Below are positions 44,928 through 58,139 of a stretch of 64,000 nucleotides of DNA, one piece after another. The position numbers were made by a program, and so were the translations under genes. The stretch is from Methanosphaerula palustris E1-9c (GTDB taxonomy: Archaea > Halobacteriota > Methanomicrobia > Methanomicrobiales > Methanospirillaceae): assembly GCF_000021965.1 (NCBI RefSeq), contig NC_011832.1, positions 1,674,001-1,738,000 of the forward strand. The letters are read 5' to 3'. The notes beneath the pieces are model-generated. The model was not told where the DNA came from, searched no databases, and saw only the letters and a list, made by a program, of their open reading frames with translations. How positions within the stretch are numbered: position 1 is the first letter of the stretch; each line of letters opens with the position of its first letter.

Positions 44928-47507
44928 TCATTTCGGGGAAAGATAAACGTTATGGACTTGGTACCCAAAGCGGAGCAGAGCTCCGACCACCAGCACCGAG
45001 GCCGACGCCACGCCAGTCCGCACCCACAGTTCCAGGGAGAGGGGGACGGTCTCAAAGAATACACCGCCGTACTGGACGATCAGCACCTGGACGGCGACGA
45101 TGAAGATGGTCACCGCAAAGAAGGTCGGGTTGCCCCGGAAGAAGGGGGGCATCTTTCCGTCGAGGGCCCTGCAGTTGATCCCGTTCCAGACCGCAACGAA
45201 GATGAACGCGGCGAAGAAGACCGTGCCGATCTCCGTCGGCGTCGAGCCGCCCAGAAAACCAGTGGCCAGTTGAAGCAGACCGCCGACGATCAGGAAGAGG
45301 CCGGTGACAGCGATCGAGAGCCACATGAACGGTGTGACGATTGGGGCGTCATGTGAGATCGGCTGGTTGTTCATCAGTTCTGGATGGGGGGCCTCGGAAC
45401 AGAGGGCGAAGGCTGCGAGCGTATCCATGATCAGGTTGATCCAGAGCACCTGGATGATGGTGAAGGGTTCCGGTAACCCGAGGAGCGGGGCGGTGAAGAT
45501 CAGGATACAGGCACTGAAGTTGAGGGTCAGCTGGAAGAGGACAAAACGCTGGATGTTCTCGTAGAGCGACCGACCCCACCAGACAGCGCTGGTTATCGTG
45601 GCGAACGAATCGTCGAGGAGAATGATGTCGCTCGCCTCCCGCGCCACCTCGGTGCCGGCGATCCCCATGGCCAGCCCCACATCGGCATGCTTGAGCGCCG
45701 GAGCGTCGTTGGTGCCGTCACCGGTGACAGCGACGACGGCCCCGGTCTTCTGGAGGGCAGAAACGAGCAGCAGTTTGTCGAGGGGTTCCGCCCTGGCCAT
45801 CACGTCCAGTTCATCTGCAGCCCCGACCTGCTCGTCGGGCGGGAGAGAACGGAACGCTTCACCGGTCATGACCGTCCCACCCTGCAGAATCCCCGCCTCC
45901 GCTGCGATGGCCCGAGCCGTCTCGGCATTATCCCCGGTGACCATCCGGACCCGGATGCCGGCCCGCTGGCAGGTGGCGACCGATTCTGCGATCTTATCCC
46001 TGAGATGGTCGCGTATCCCGACGTACCCATCCCAGATCAACCCGGTCTCGGCCTCGTCATCGTCGATGATCTCCCTGTGGGCAAACGCAAGCGTCCTCAT
46101 CGCCCGGGATGCGAGGGCATGCACCTCGTCAAGGTCCGGGCTCTCTGTGCAGAGCGATGCCAGCACCTCCGGTGCACCCTTCACCAGAAGCCAGGACCGG
46201 CCGTCCTGGGAGATGACGGTGGACATCCGTTTCCGTCTCCCGTCGAAGAGGTGTTGCCTGATGATATCGGTCTCTCTCCGGATCTGGAGATAATCGAGCG
46301 CATGCTCCCGAAGCCACCGGAGAAGCGCCCCCTCGGTGGAGTTCCCGATGACGATCACCCGGTCGTCCCGCTCCTCGAGATATGCCGTCCCATTCACCGC
46401 GGCATTGAGCGTGATCCATTCGGCCCGCGTCTCCGGGAATCGTCCGGCGTGAACCGGCCTGTTGATCGATGCTTCGATCACCACCATCTGGTTCATGGTC
46501 AGCGTACCGGTCTTGTCAGTGCAGATGGTCGTAGCGGAACCGATCGTCTCACAGGCGATCAGCCGGCGAACCAGGCAGTTCGCCTTCGCCATCTTCCGCA
46601 TCGCCAGCGAAAGGGAGAGGGCGACGCTCATCGGCAGTCCTTCGGGGACTGCGGCGACGACGATCACGACGGCGAGCATCACGTCATGGAGGATGACATC
46701 AACTGTGGTTATGGTCAGCCCGGTGATCTCACCGAGGATGATACCGCGGACGAGCAGGGTGCAGAAGATCAAAACGGCCATTCCGTACCCGAAAGAGCTG
46801 ATGATGCGGGCGAGCGCTTCCAGCTTCTGTTCGAGCGGTGTCAGGGTCGCATGATCGATCCCCAGCGAAGCGGCGATCACGCCCATCTCTGCCGAGTCCC
46901 CGACCGCCCCTGCGATCATCCTACCCTTGCCAGCGGTGACCAGCGCCCCTTTCAACAGGCGATCCTGCACCCCTTTCGCGACCGGTTCGGTCTCACCGGT
47001 GAAGGCCGATTCGTCGGAGGTGAGATCGTCGGTTGAGACCACCCAGCCATCGGCCGGTATCCCGTCGCCGGCCTCAAGCAGGACCAGGTCCCCGACCACG
47101 ATCTCGCGGGAAGGTACTGATACAGGGTGGCCGTCTCGGACTGCCTTGATCGCCAGGTCGTCGCGGTGTGCATTGAGCAGCTCGAACTCTTTACTGCTCC
47201 GGTACTCATTGAGAAATGCGATCAGGGTCGAGAGGAGGACCGCGATGACGATCCCGATGGTGTCCAGCAGTCCCTCTCCTCTGATGATGGAGACGAGGGC
47301 GGAGAGGGCGACAGCGAAGAGAAGGATCTTGATGATGGGGTCGTCATACTTTCGGAGGTACTGTCTCCAGAGCGGCTCCCGGGGAGGAGGGGTGATCGTG
47401 TTGACCCCGTACTTCCGGCGCATCTCCTCGACACGGGAGAGAGGCAGACCCTGATCGCCGGTGATGGACACCAGTTCTTCGTACGGGGCCAGGACAGGGG
47501 TTCTCAT
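44928..47507 (-). CDS. P-type ATPase, Ca2+-transporting (P2B-like)
   Basis: The roughly 859-aa protein has all P-type signatures: TGETEP, phosphorylation site ICTDKTGTLT, KGAPEV, MVTGDNAETA and TGDGTNDAPALKHADVG. Helix 4 has VAAVPEGLPMSVALS, and helix 6 has QVLWINLIMDTLAAFAL, with the N and D ligands of calcium pumps. The end resembles plasma-membrane Ca-ATPases. It probably exports Ca2+. The ATG at 47507 has GGGGAG nearby; the longer frame to 47714 overlaps the feoB end and is not native. Ion specificity is inferred from the helix residues. Confidence 0.92.
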   Translation of the reverse strand: MRTPVLAPYEELVSITGDQGLPLSRVEEMRRKYGVNTITPPPREPLWRQYLRKYDDPIIKILLFAVALSALVSIIRGEGLLDTIGIVIAVLLSTLIAFLNEYRSSKEFELLNAHRDDLAIKAVRDGHPVSVPSREIVVGDLVLLEAGDGIPADGWVVSTDDLTSDESAFTGETEPVAKGVQDRLLKGALVTAGKGRMIAGAVGDSAEMGVIAASLGIDHATLTPLEQKLEALARIISSFGYGMAVLIFCTLLVRGIILGEITGLTITTVDVILHDVMLAVVIVVAAVPEGLPMSVALSLSLAMRKMAKANCLVRRLIACETIGSATTICTDKTGTLTMNQMVVIEASINRPVHAGRFPETRAEWITLNAAVNGTAYLEERDDRVIVIGNSTEGALLRWLREHALDYLQIRRETDIIRQHLFDGRRKRMSTVISQDGRSWLLVKGAPEVLASLCTESPDLDEVHALASRAMRTLAFAHREIIDDDEAETGLIWDGYVGIRDHLRDKIAESVATCQRAGIRVRMVTGDNAETARAIAAEAGILQGGTVMTGEAFRSLPPDEQVGAADELDVMARAEPLDKLLLVSALQKTGAVVAVTGDGTNDAPALKHADVGLAMGIAGTEVAREASDIILLDDSFATITSAVWWGRSLYENIQRFVLFQLTLNFSACILIFTAPLLGLPEPFTIIQVLWINLIMDTLAAFALCSEAPHPELMNNQPISHDAPIVTPFMWLSIAVTGLFLIVGGLLQLATGFLGGSTPTEIGTVFFAAFIFVAVWNGINCRALDGKMPPFFRGNPTFFAVTIFIVAVQVLIVQYGGVFFETVPLSLELWVRTGVASASVLVVGALLRFGYQVHNVYLSPK

Positions 47508-47620
47508 CTGCTCCCCTTCATAGACCAGCGTGGATTGGTATACATAGTTACCAGTCTGTCTGGTTTCGCGGTCAGACCTGATAGGTCTTGTGAGGGAGGC
47601 GGGGGCTGGAGCACCACCCC

Positions 47621-49609
47621 TCACATAAACAGTCCGAGCGCCCGATACGCGAGCCCGCCGAGCACAATGGCCAGCACGATTTCGGTTCCGGTTATGGCGA
47701 GGGCCCGTCTCCACCCGAACTCCGAGGCCAGTGCGAAGATGGCGGAGATACAGGGAATGTAGAGCATCGAGACGAGGGCCAGCACGATCAGCTGCACCGG
47801 GGACATGATGGTGGCAAAGTTCGTCGTTCCAAAGATCACGGCGAGTGTCAGGATCGTCAGTTCCTTTCTGACGATCCCGAAGATGAGCGTGATCCCGACG
47901 ACCGCCGGCAGCCCGAGCCAGAGGGTGGTGATCGGGGCGAGCAGGGCGTTCACCGGGTCGAGGAGGCCGGCTGCATAGAACCCCTGGAGCACGGCACTGC
48001 CGATGATGTAGGCCGGAAAGACAACCCAGATCAGCGACTTGGTCCTGGCCCAGGTCTGCTTCAGCACCACCCGAAGCGACGGGACATGGTAGTCCGGCAT
48101 CTCCATGATCAGCCCGACCGACTCACCGGGCACCGCCTTGAAGGCCACCCTTCCGACCACGAGGATCAGGAGGATATCGAACGCATAGAGGGCGAGTGCC
48201 CACCAGATGTTTACGAACGCAGCCACCAACCCGAGGATCACGACTGTCCGGGCTGTGCACGGGACGAGGGTCACGAGAAACGCCGCAAGCAGTTTCTGTT
48301 TCGGGGACTCCATGATCCGGCAGGAGTAGATGGCAGGGACATTGCACCCGTAGCCGAGGATCAGCGGGATGATGGCCTTGCCGTGCAGTCCGATTTTGTG
48401 CATTCCCCGGTCAAGCATCACCGAGATGCGGGTCAGGTACCCGGAATCCTCGATCACTGCGAGGATCAGGTAGAACGGGAGGACGTAAGGAATGATCAGG
48501 GTCACTCCTGCCAGAAACCCTGTGAAGACGCCATTCCAGAGGATGTCGGTAAACGGGCCGGTGATCACCGGCTCGTACTGTTCGAACTGGGTGAGGAACG
48601 AAGTGATGAACGCTGAGACCGGTGCTCCGATCAGGAATGTCCAGACCAGGAGACCGCCGATCACCCCGACGACCCCGAAATACCCGAGGATCGGGTGGAG
48701 AGCAATCTGATCGATTTTATCAGTCAGGCTCTTCTTTTGAGGGCCGTCCTGCGGCATCTGCACCGTGATCACTTCCGCTGCGATCCGATCTGCAATCTGG
48801 TACCGCTCGGCGGTGATCACCACTGAAACAGGCTCTCCATGGATCGCTTCGATCTCTCCTGCCAGCCGGTCTGCTTCCTGAACAATGGAAGGATCCTGAA
48901 CACTGACGATCCGGACCATGTCCGGGTCGCGTTCGAGCAGTTTAATCGCAGTCCACCTGGTTGGATACGGAGTCGAGACCGGATGTAACAGGGAGACGAT
49001 CCGGGCTATTCGCTCCTCGATCTCCCTTCCATAAAAGAGGACCGGGGGGACCGGCCGATCGTGCACCAGATCGAGGATCGCATCGGTGAGCGGTGAGATC
49101 CCTTTCCCTCTTATAGCCACAGTCGGCACCACGGGAACGCCGAGTATTGATGAGAGTTTCTCCACATCGATGGTCAGTCCTTTCTTCTCTGCAAGATCGA
49201 TCTGATTGACCGCGATCATAAGGGGCGGTGCCAGTTCCATCAACTGAATCGTAAAGAAGAGGTTCCGTTCTAGAGCCGAGGCATCGATCACATTGACGAC
49301 CGCATCAGGGTGTTCGAGGGCGATGAACTCCCGCGAAACAAGTTCTTCCATCGAGTAGGTGGAGAACGAGTAGATGCCCGGTAGATCGATCACCCGGATC
49401 CGGTGCCCCTTATGCACCAAAAGCCCCTCTGCTCGCTCGACGGTCTTACCTGGCCAGTTCCCGATGATCTGGTCGACGCCGGTCAGTTGATTGAAGGTTG
49501 CACTCTTCCCAACATTTGCATTCCCGGCGAGGGCTACTGTATATGCTGCATCCTTTACGCTGGTGATACCTTTAGGTGAACAACCCTTGCAGCCTCCACA
49601 GCCGCTCAT
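47621..49609 (-). CDS. feoB: ferrous iron transport protein B
   Basis: The 662-aa protein has an unusual Cys-rich start (SGCGGCKGCSPKG; C4, C7, C10) then a GTPase domain with G1 GNANVGKS, G3 DLPGIY and G4 NQID, a GDI-like helical part, and a membrane domain with two Gate motifs (IPLILGYGCNVPAIYSCR and CTARTVVILG). It moves Fe2+ into the cell. It starts within the four-base ATGA overlap with the upstream DtxR-FeoA gene, so the two form one operon under iron control. Confidence 0.95.
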   Translation of the reverse strand: MSGCGGCKGCSPKGITSVKDAAYTVALAGNANVGKSATFNQLTGVDQIIGNWPGKTVERAEGLLVHKGHRIRVIDLPGIYSFSTYSMEELVSREFIALEHPDAVVNVIDASALERNLFFTIQLMELAPPLMIAVNQIDLAEKKGLTIDVEKLSSILGVPVVPTVAIRGKGISPLTDAILDLVHDRPVPPVLFYGREIEERIARIVSLLHPVSTPYPTRWTAIKLLERDPDMVRIVSVQDPSIVQEADRLAGEIEAIHGEPVSVVITAERYQIADRIAAEVITVQMPQDGPQKKSLTDKIDQIALHPILGYFGVVGVIGGLLVWTFLIGAPVSAFITSFLTQFEQYEPVITGPFTDILWNGVFTGFLAGVTLIIPYVLPFYLILAVIEDSGYLTRISVMLDRGMHKIGLHGKAIIPLILGYGCNVPAIYSCRIMESPKQKLLAAFLVTLVPCTARTVVILGLVAAFVNIWWALALYAFDILLILVVGRVAFKAVPGESVGLIMEMPDYHVPSLRVVLKQTWARTKSLIWVVFPAYIIGSAVLQGFYAAGLLDPVNALLAPITTLWLGLPAVVGITLIFGIVRKELTILTLAVIFGTTNFATIMSPVQLIVLALVSMLYIPCISAIFALASEFGWRRALAITGTEIVLAIVLGGLAYRALGLFM

Positions 49610-50325
49610 TCCTTTTCTGCCCCCGGTGCATCAACAAAAATCTTCTCAGCAATGGTATGATCGATAGCCAGTTTGGTCCTCCGGACAAAGACCTCGACAG
49701 GTCCTTCCCTTGGAGTTCTCCGAGTTACAGCTACGCTGGTTCCAAGGGTGAGCCCTAGATCGGAGAGACGCTGGACGACTTTCTGATCCCCACGGATGAA
49801 GGCGATCCGACCCTGCTGGTCAGTGCCCAGATCTGTGATTGGGATGACATTTCTGTTTCGGGGGGAAACCTGCGTCGCCCATTCAGTCGCAGCTGTGCAT
49901 TCGGTACAATTCCCTACCTCCCTGTTGCAGGGACTGATCGGGCTTCCATGGGGGCACCGAGCAGGGGCTTCAAGTAGCCGGCAGAGGGCGTCTTCGGTCT
50001 CCCCAGAGATAGTGTGTTCCATCCTGCAGGCCTCGTCATGGACCTTCTCCCGGTTGATATGGAGAATATCAGTCAGGAACACCTCGAGGAGCCGGTGGCG
50101 ACGTTTGATGGTCGTTGCAATCGTTCTTCCATCCCCGGTCAGGGTTGCTCCCCGGTAGGGTTCGTACCTGACAAGCCCTCGCTCTGAAAGATTCTTCAGT
50201 GCCTCGGTCACACTTGCCGGCGCTACATTCAGACAGTGAGCGATCGCCGTCGTCTTCGCTGACCCGTCCCTGTTCTCAAGGTCATAGATAGTTTCGAGGT
50301 ATTCCTCGATCTGTTCCTGTGCCAT
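49606..50325 (-). CDS. DtxR-type iron regulator fused to FeoA domain
   Basis: The 239-aa protein has a DtxR helix-turn-helix (TTAIAHCLNVAPASVTEALKNLSERGLV), the metal-binding dimer domain (RRHRLLEVFLTDILHINREKVHDEACRMEHTIS) and a Cys/His-rich link (RCPHGSPISPC, GNCTEC). It ends with an SH3-like FeoA domain (GRIAFIRGDQKVVQRLSDLGLTLGTSV). It probably senses Fe2+ and represses its own operon; the FeoA part may assist FeoB. Two matching palindromes lie directly upstream. Confidence 0.92.
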   Translation of the reverse strand: MAQEQIEEYLETIYDLENRDGSAKTTAIAHCLNVAPASVTEALKNLSERGLVRYEPYRGATLTGDGRTIATTIKRRHRLLEVFLTDILHINREKVHDEACRMEHTISGETEDALCRLLEAPARCPHGSPISPCNREVGNCTECTAATEWATQVSPRNRNVIPITDLGTDQQGRIAFIRGDQKVVQRLSDLGLTLGTSVAVTRRTPREGPVEVFVRRTKLAIDHTIAEKIFVDAPGAEKE

Positions 50326-50336
50326 CGTACCAGTTA

Positions 50337-50378
50337 TTTAGGTCACCCTAAATATATATTTATTTAGGTCGTACTAAA
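50337..50378 (-). promoter_or_regulatory. twin DtxR-type operators around feo promoter TATA
   Basis: Two 16-base sites start at 50337 and 50363, 26 bases apart: TTTAGGTCACCCTAAA and TTTAGGTCGTACTAAA. The first is a perfect 6+4+6 dyad and both resemble the known DtxR box TTAGGnnnnCCTAA. Between them is an AT-rich run with ATAAATATATATTT on the minus strand, which fits the TATA box of the dtxR-feoB operon. Binding would hide the TATA element. Confidence 0.75.
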
Positions 50379-50532
50379 GGGACTCCCCCCATCAAGTGTG
50401 AGTTAGTGTGAGTTCTGAACCGTGCACCCCTACCAATCCGATATATTTTTACCTATCCCGGGATAGTAGGGGAATTAGACCCATCCAATTGGGAGAAAAT
50501 GATCAATCTGTCCTGTTAGGGAGGGAACGGTT

Positions 50533-50775
50533 ATGTCAAATGAGATTCTGGCGGATGCTGAACTGGATTGTGTTGGCTTCTTCTGCCCGATGCCGATTTC
50601 GATGACCAAAGAGGAGATCGATAAGATTGGGGTCGGCCAGGTGCTGAAGATGGAGGCCGATGATCCGGCAGCGGAGGAGGATATTCTCCGCTGGGCGAAG
50701 AGAACCGGACATGAAGTGGTCAAATTCGAAAAGATCGGAGGGGTGATGACCTTTTACATCAGGAGGGGGAAATGA
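50533..50775 (+). CDS. tusA: TusA-family sulfur carrier protein
   Basis: The 80-aa protein has the TusA core: LDCVGFFCPMPISMTKEEI with C13 and the active C18 (CPxP), then VGQVLKMEADDPAAEEDI. It carries a persulfide sulfur between enzymes in the cytoplasm. GGGAGGG lies seven bases before the ATG. It is first in the tusA-dsrE-iscS-iscU operon and overlaps the dsrE-like gene by four bases. A TATA-like GATATATTTTTA lies around 50439. Confidence 0.92.
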   Translation: MSNEILADAELDCVGFFCPMPISMTKEEIDKIGVGQVLKMEADDPAAEEDILRWAKRTGHEVVKFEKIGGVMTFYIRRGK

Positions 50776-51134
50776 CATCTAAAATTCTGTATGTGCAGAC
50801 CAGCGGACCTGAAACGCCGGAACGACTCTATTCGCCTTTTATTCTAGGGAGCACGGCACGGTCGATGGAAGTCGAAGCGAGCATATTCTTTATGATCAAG
50901 GGGATTCTGGTCATGAAGAAAGGAGAGGCGGCGAAGATCCAGATCGGGTCGTTTCCACGTCTGGACCAAGTGATCGAACAGGCAGCAGCGGCTGGCGTGC
51001 ACTTTTATGTCTGTGAGCAGAGTACCCAGTTGTTGGGGATACCCAGGGGCGAATTCATCGAGCAGGCCACGATCGGTGGGGCGGCGACACTGAACGATCT
51101 CGCACTGGATGCAGATGCTGTCCTCACCTTCTGA
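50772..51134 (+). CDS. DsrE/DsrF-family sulfur-relay protein
   Basis: The 120-aa protein has the DsrE fold pattern: ILYVQTSGPETPERLYSPF, FFMIKGILVMKKGEA, and VHFYVCEQSTQLLGIPRGEF with a single Cys in the position of the sulfur-accepting residue. It overlaps tusA by four bases. Such proteins exchange sulfur with TusA; here the pair may supply sulfur to IscU directly. Confidence 0.88.
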   Translation: MTSKILYVQTSGPETPERLYSPFILGSTARSMEVEASIFFMIKGILVMKKGEAAKIQIGSFPRLDQVIEQAAAAGVHFYVCEQSTQLLGIPRGEFIEQATIGGAATLNDLALDADAVLTF

Positions 51135-51147
51135 AGAGGGAGAGGCC

Positions 51148-52302
51148 ATGAAGCAGATATATCTCGACCATGCGTCCGCATCTCCCGTCGACCCGCGGGT
51201 GGTCGCGTTCGCTGTACCATTTCTCTCTGAGGATTACGGCAACCCGTCCACACTCTATGTGAAGGGCCTTGACGCCAGGAGAGCGCTGGAGAGTGCACGG
51301 GGAAAGGTCGCCTCCCTCATCAATGCGGAGAGCCCGGCCACCATCATCTTCACCGGCAGCGCCACCGAGTCCAACAACCTGGCCATCCGGGGAACCGCGC
51401 TGCGGAACAGGCAGGCCGGGCAGAAGGTGGTTTCGAGCGTCATCGAACATATTTCTGTCCTAAACCCGATGAAGGAACTCCAGAAGAGCGGGTACCACTA
51501 TGAGACGGTACCGGTCGACGCCAGCGGGATCGTCGATCTTGAAACACTGGCAGACCGGGTGACGAAGGAGACCGTGGTGACCTCCATCAACTATGCCAAT
51601 GATGAGATCGGCACGATCGAACCGATTCGTGAGATCAGCGAGATCGTGCATGAGCGGGGGCAGTACCTGCACGTAAATGCGACAGCGGCGGCCGGCAAGA
51701 TCTCGATCGATGTCCAGAAGGACGGGGTCGACCTGCTGACTCTCTCCTCCAATGATCTCGCTGGTCCACGAGGGGCAGCAGCCCTCTACATCCGGAGAGG
51801 GGTGAAGGTGCAGACGATCCTTCCCGGCGGGGGGCAGGAGAATGGGATCAGGTCGGGGACCGAAAACCTCTTCGCCATCGCCGGGATGGGGGAGGCGGCC
51901 GTCATCGCAGGAGAGGAGATGGCAGCGGAACGAGAACGGCTGCAGCAGATCGCGAGTCTATACCGCCAGGAGATCCTCACCATTCCGGACTCGTACCTGA
52001 CCGGCCACCCGACCGAGCGATTGCCGGGTCACCTCAGTTTCCGGTTCAGCCGGATCGAAGGGGAGAGTATTCTGCTGAACCTCGACACGGCCTACAACAT
52101 CCAGGTCGCGACCGGCTCGGCCTGCAGTTCGCGGACGCTAGAGCCGTCGCATGTACTGCTGGCCATCGGCCTCAAGCATGAAGAGGCGCACGGATCGATG
52201 ATCATGACCCTCGGGAGGTCGACGCTGGGGGAGGACATCCCGTATGTGGTGGACGCAGTGAAGAAGACGGTCGACCGCCTCCGGGAGATCACCGCGATGT
52301 AA
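51148..52302 (+). CDS. iscS: IscS/NifS-like protein lacking the PLP lysine
   Basis: The 384-aa protein aligns along the full length with class I cysteine desulfurases (LDHASASPVDPRV, SATESNNLAIRG, SSVIEH with H101, GSACSS with C326). But the PLP-binding SxHK motif is SSND at 200-203, so the lysine is Asp203 and the His is Asn202; the PLP-contacting Asp is Asn177. A normal desulfurase reaction is therefore unlikely. Archaeoglobus fulgidus IscS is reported to have a similar Lys-to-Asp change. The Cys loop is kept, so it may hold a cluster or sulfide with IscU. The start at 51148 matches the family. Confidence 0.9.
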   Translation: MKQIYLDHASASPVDPRVVAFAVPFLSEDYGNPSTLYVKGLDARRALESARGKVASLINAESPATIIFTGSATESNNLAIRGTALRNRQAGQKVVSSVIEHISVLNPMKELQKSGYHYETVPVDASGIVDLETLADRVTKETVVTSINYANDEIGTIEPIREISEIVHERGQYLHVNATAAAGKISIDVQKDGVDLLTLSSNDLAGPRGAAALYIRRGVKVQTILPGGGQENGIRSGTENLFAIAGMGEAAVIAGEEMAAERERLQQIASLYRQEILTIPDSYLTGHPTERLPGHLSFRFSRIEGESILLNLDTAYNIQVATGSACSSRTLEPSHVLLAIGLKHEEAHGSMIMTLGRSTLGEDIPYVVDAVKKTVDRLREITAM

Positions 52303-52312
52303 GGAGGAGAAA

Positions 52313-52708
52313 ATGGAAGACGTACCACAGATCGGATATACCGAGAAAGTGATGGACCATTTCATGCACCCGCGAAATGTGGGGGCTGTGGCCGATCCGG
52401 ACGGGGTCGGTCAGGTGGGCAACCCCGTCTGCGGGGACCTGATGGAGGTATCCATCAAGGTGGAGAAGGATGTGATCACGGACATCAAGTTCAAAACATT
52501 TGGATGCGGATCGGCTATCGCAACCGCGAGCATGGTGACCGAACTGGCCAAGGGGAAGACCCTCGATGAGGCAGAGAAGATCAGCCGGCAGGATGTGGCT
52601 GATGAACTCGATGGGCTGCCGCCGCGGAAAATGCACTGCTCCAACCTCGCAGCAGATGCACTGCACAAGGCGATAGAGGATTATCGGAAGAAGACAGAAA
52701 CTGGCTGA
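52313..52708 (+). CDS. iscU: IscU/NifU-N iron-sulfur scaffold
   Basis: The 131-aa protein has all three scaffold cysteines, C40 (NPVCGD, with D42), C65 (FGCGSAIA) and C109 (LPPRKMHCSNLA), so it should assemble [2Fe-2S] clusters. AAGGAGG lies just before the ATG, and the gap to the iscS-like stop is ten bases, showing one operon. It ends the sulfur operon; 210 bases then follow before the 5S gene without a gene. Confidence 0.93.
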   Translation: MEDVPQIGYTEKVMDHFMHPRNVGAVADPDGVGQVGNPVCGDLMEVSIKVEKDVITDIKFKTFGCGSAIATASMVTELAKGKTLDEAEKISRQDVADELDGLPPRKMHCSNLAADALHKAIEDYRKKTETG

Positions 52709-52917
52709 TCCGGTCATTGGCCGTGATCATCTCTTACCATGGAGGGATAAAACAATACCGATAGTTATCACTCCTGAAATTACCATTTTTATAATAAAAT
52801 ATCCCCTCTAAAAAAACCTATTCTACAAATGAGTGGATATCACAATGGCAGGGACTGGCTCATATGCCAATCCTCTTTCCCGAAAAACTCGATAAAATAG
52901 CAATTTGGTATGAAACG

Positions 52918-53042
52918 ATACTGGCAGCGTTGTATGGTTCCCGAGGACTCGCGTACCTCAGTACAGCATACGACGTAAACCGGCTTAACTACTGGGTTCG
53001 GCATGGGTCCAGGTGTATCCCGATTGCTATGGCCGCCAGTAT
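52918..53042 (-). rRNA. 5S rRNA, second copy (distal)
   Basis: Read on the minus strand it begins ATACTGGCGGCCATAGCAA and ends CGCTGCCAGTAT; the two ends pair as helix I. The conserved loop-region ACCTGGACCCATGCCGAACC and the GTACGCGAGTCCTCGGGAAC part are present. It lies about 150 bases after the first 5S copy and differs from it at many bases. Confidence 0.9.
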
Positions 53043-53046
53043 CGAA

Positions 53047-53079
<33 letters not shown>

Positions 53080-53194
53080 CAGTAAGAATATCCATTCGAG
53101 AATCAGACGAATAGTGGAATGAACAGAAACGTTGTAACTCTTCACGAATCACAATTACGAAAAACAGCATACTTTTTATCGATGCATAAGAAGG

Positions 53195-53320
53195 GTAATA
53201 GCAGCGTATTATAGTTCCCGAGGACTCGCGTACCTCAGTACAATATAGTACGTGAACTGGCTTAACTTCTGGGTTCGGAATGGGTCCAGGTGTGTCCCAG
53301 CTGCTATGGCCGCTATTACC
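53195..53320 (-). rRNA. 5S rRNA, first copy (proximal)
   Basis: On the minus strand the sequence starts GGTAATAGCGGCCATAGCAG and ends CGCTGCTATTACC, giving a paired helix I, with ACCTGGACCCATTCCGAACC and GTACGCGAGTCCTCGGGAAC between. It follows tRNA-Cys directly and belongs to the rRNA operon. Confidence 0.92.
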
Positions 53321-53323
53321 CGA

Positions 53324-53395
53324 AGCCAAGGTCCGGAATTGAACCGGAGTGTAGCTGATCTGCAATCAGCCGCGTGGCCGCTCCGCCACCTTGGC
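53324..53395 (-). tRNA. tRNA-Cys (GCA)
   Basis: On the minus strand acceptor GCCAAGG pairs with CCTTGGC, the anticodon arm is GCTGA-TTGCAGA-TCAGC with anticodon GCA, and the T arm is TCCGG-TTCAATT-CCGGA. The discriminator base is T (U73), as expected for Cys. No CCA is encoded. It lies between 23S and 5S in transcription order. Confidence 0.93.
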
Positions 53396-53505
53396 AGCCG
53401 TGTAAAGAAAACCAATACAGTTATCGCTTAGATAAGCAATAAACATAATGGTTTCGTATAATTTAGCACTCCAGATTTCGTCTGGGTTCAACTCAAGTTT
53501 GCAAG

Positions 53506-56424
<2,919 letters not shown>

Positions 56425-56537
56425 TCTTTGATGTTGAACCCATTTAACGTCCAGAGTGCTAAACCATTACACGGCATCGTCAGGTCATTAACCTTCAGCC
56501 CTTCCCTGATGATTCACATCTCCAGGTGCATCGAAAG

Positions 56538-56610
56538 TGGACTCAATAGGATTTGAACCTATGGCCTCCACCCCACAAGGGTGGCGCTCTTCCAACTGAG
56601 CTATGAGCCC
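56538..56610 (-). tRNA. spacer tRNA: Ala-type body with UGU (Thr) anticodon
   Basis: The 73-base gene folds well: acceptor GGGCTCA/TGAGTCC with A73, D stem GCTC/GAGC, anticodon stem CCACC/GGTGG, T arm ATAGG-TTCAAAT-CCTAT. The G3-U70 wobble pair and A73 are the alanine identity elements, and archaeal 16S-23S spacers normally carry tRNA-Ala(UGC). But the loop is CTTGTGG, giving anticodon UGU, which reads Thr ACA; base 37 is G, not the A expected for ANN codons. It is either a changed tRNA-Ala, a mis-reading tRNA or a decayed copy. Confidence 0.8.
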
Positions 56611-56672
56611 TCTGCTTTAATTGACACTGGCTATTTTGTGTTCTGTTCAGCAACTGCCATCCCAAATTCATT

Positions 56673-58139
<1,467 letters not shown>

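Noticed and set aside
47508-47714. Upstream extension of the P-type ATPase
   Set aside because: It overlaps the end of feoB, has unlikely composition, and GGGGAG marks the internal ATG.
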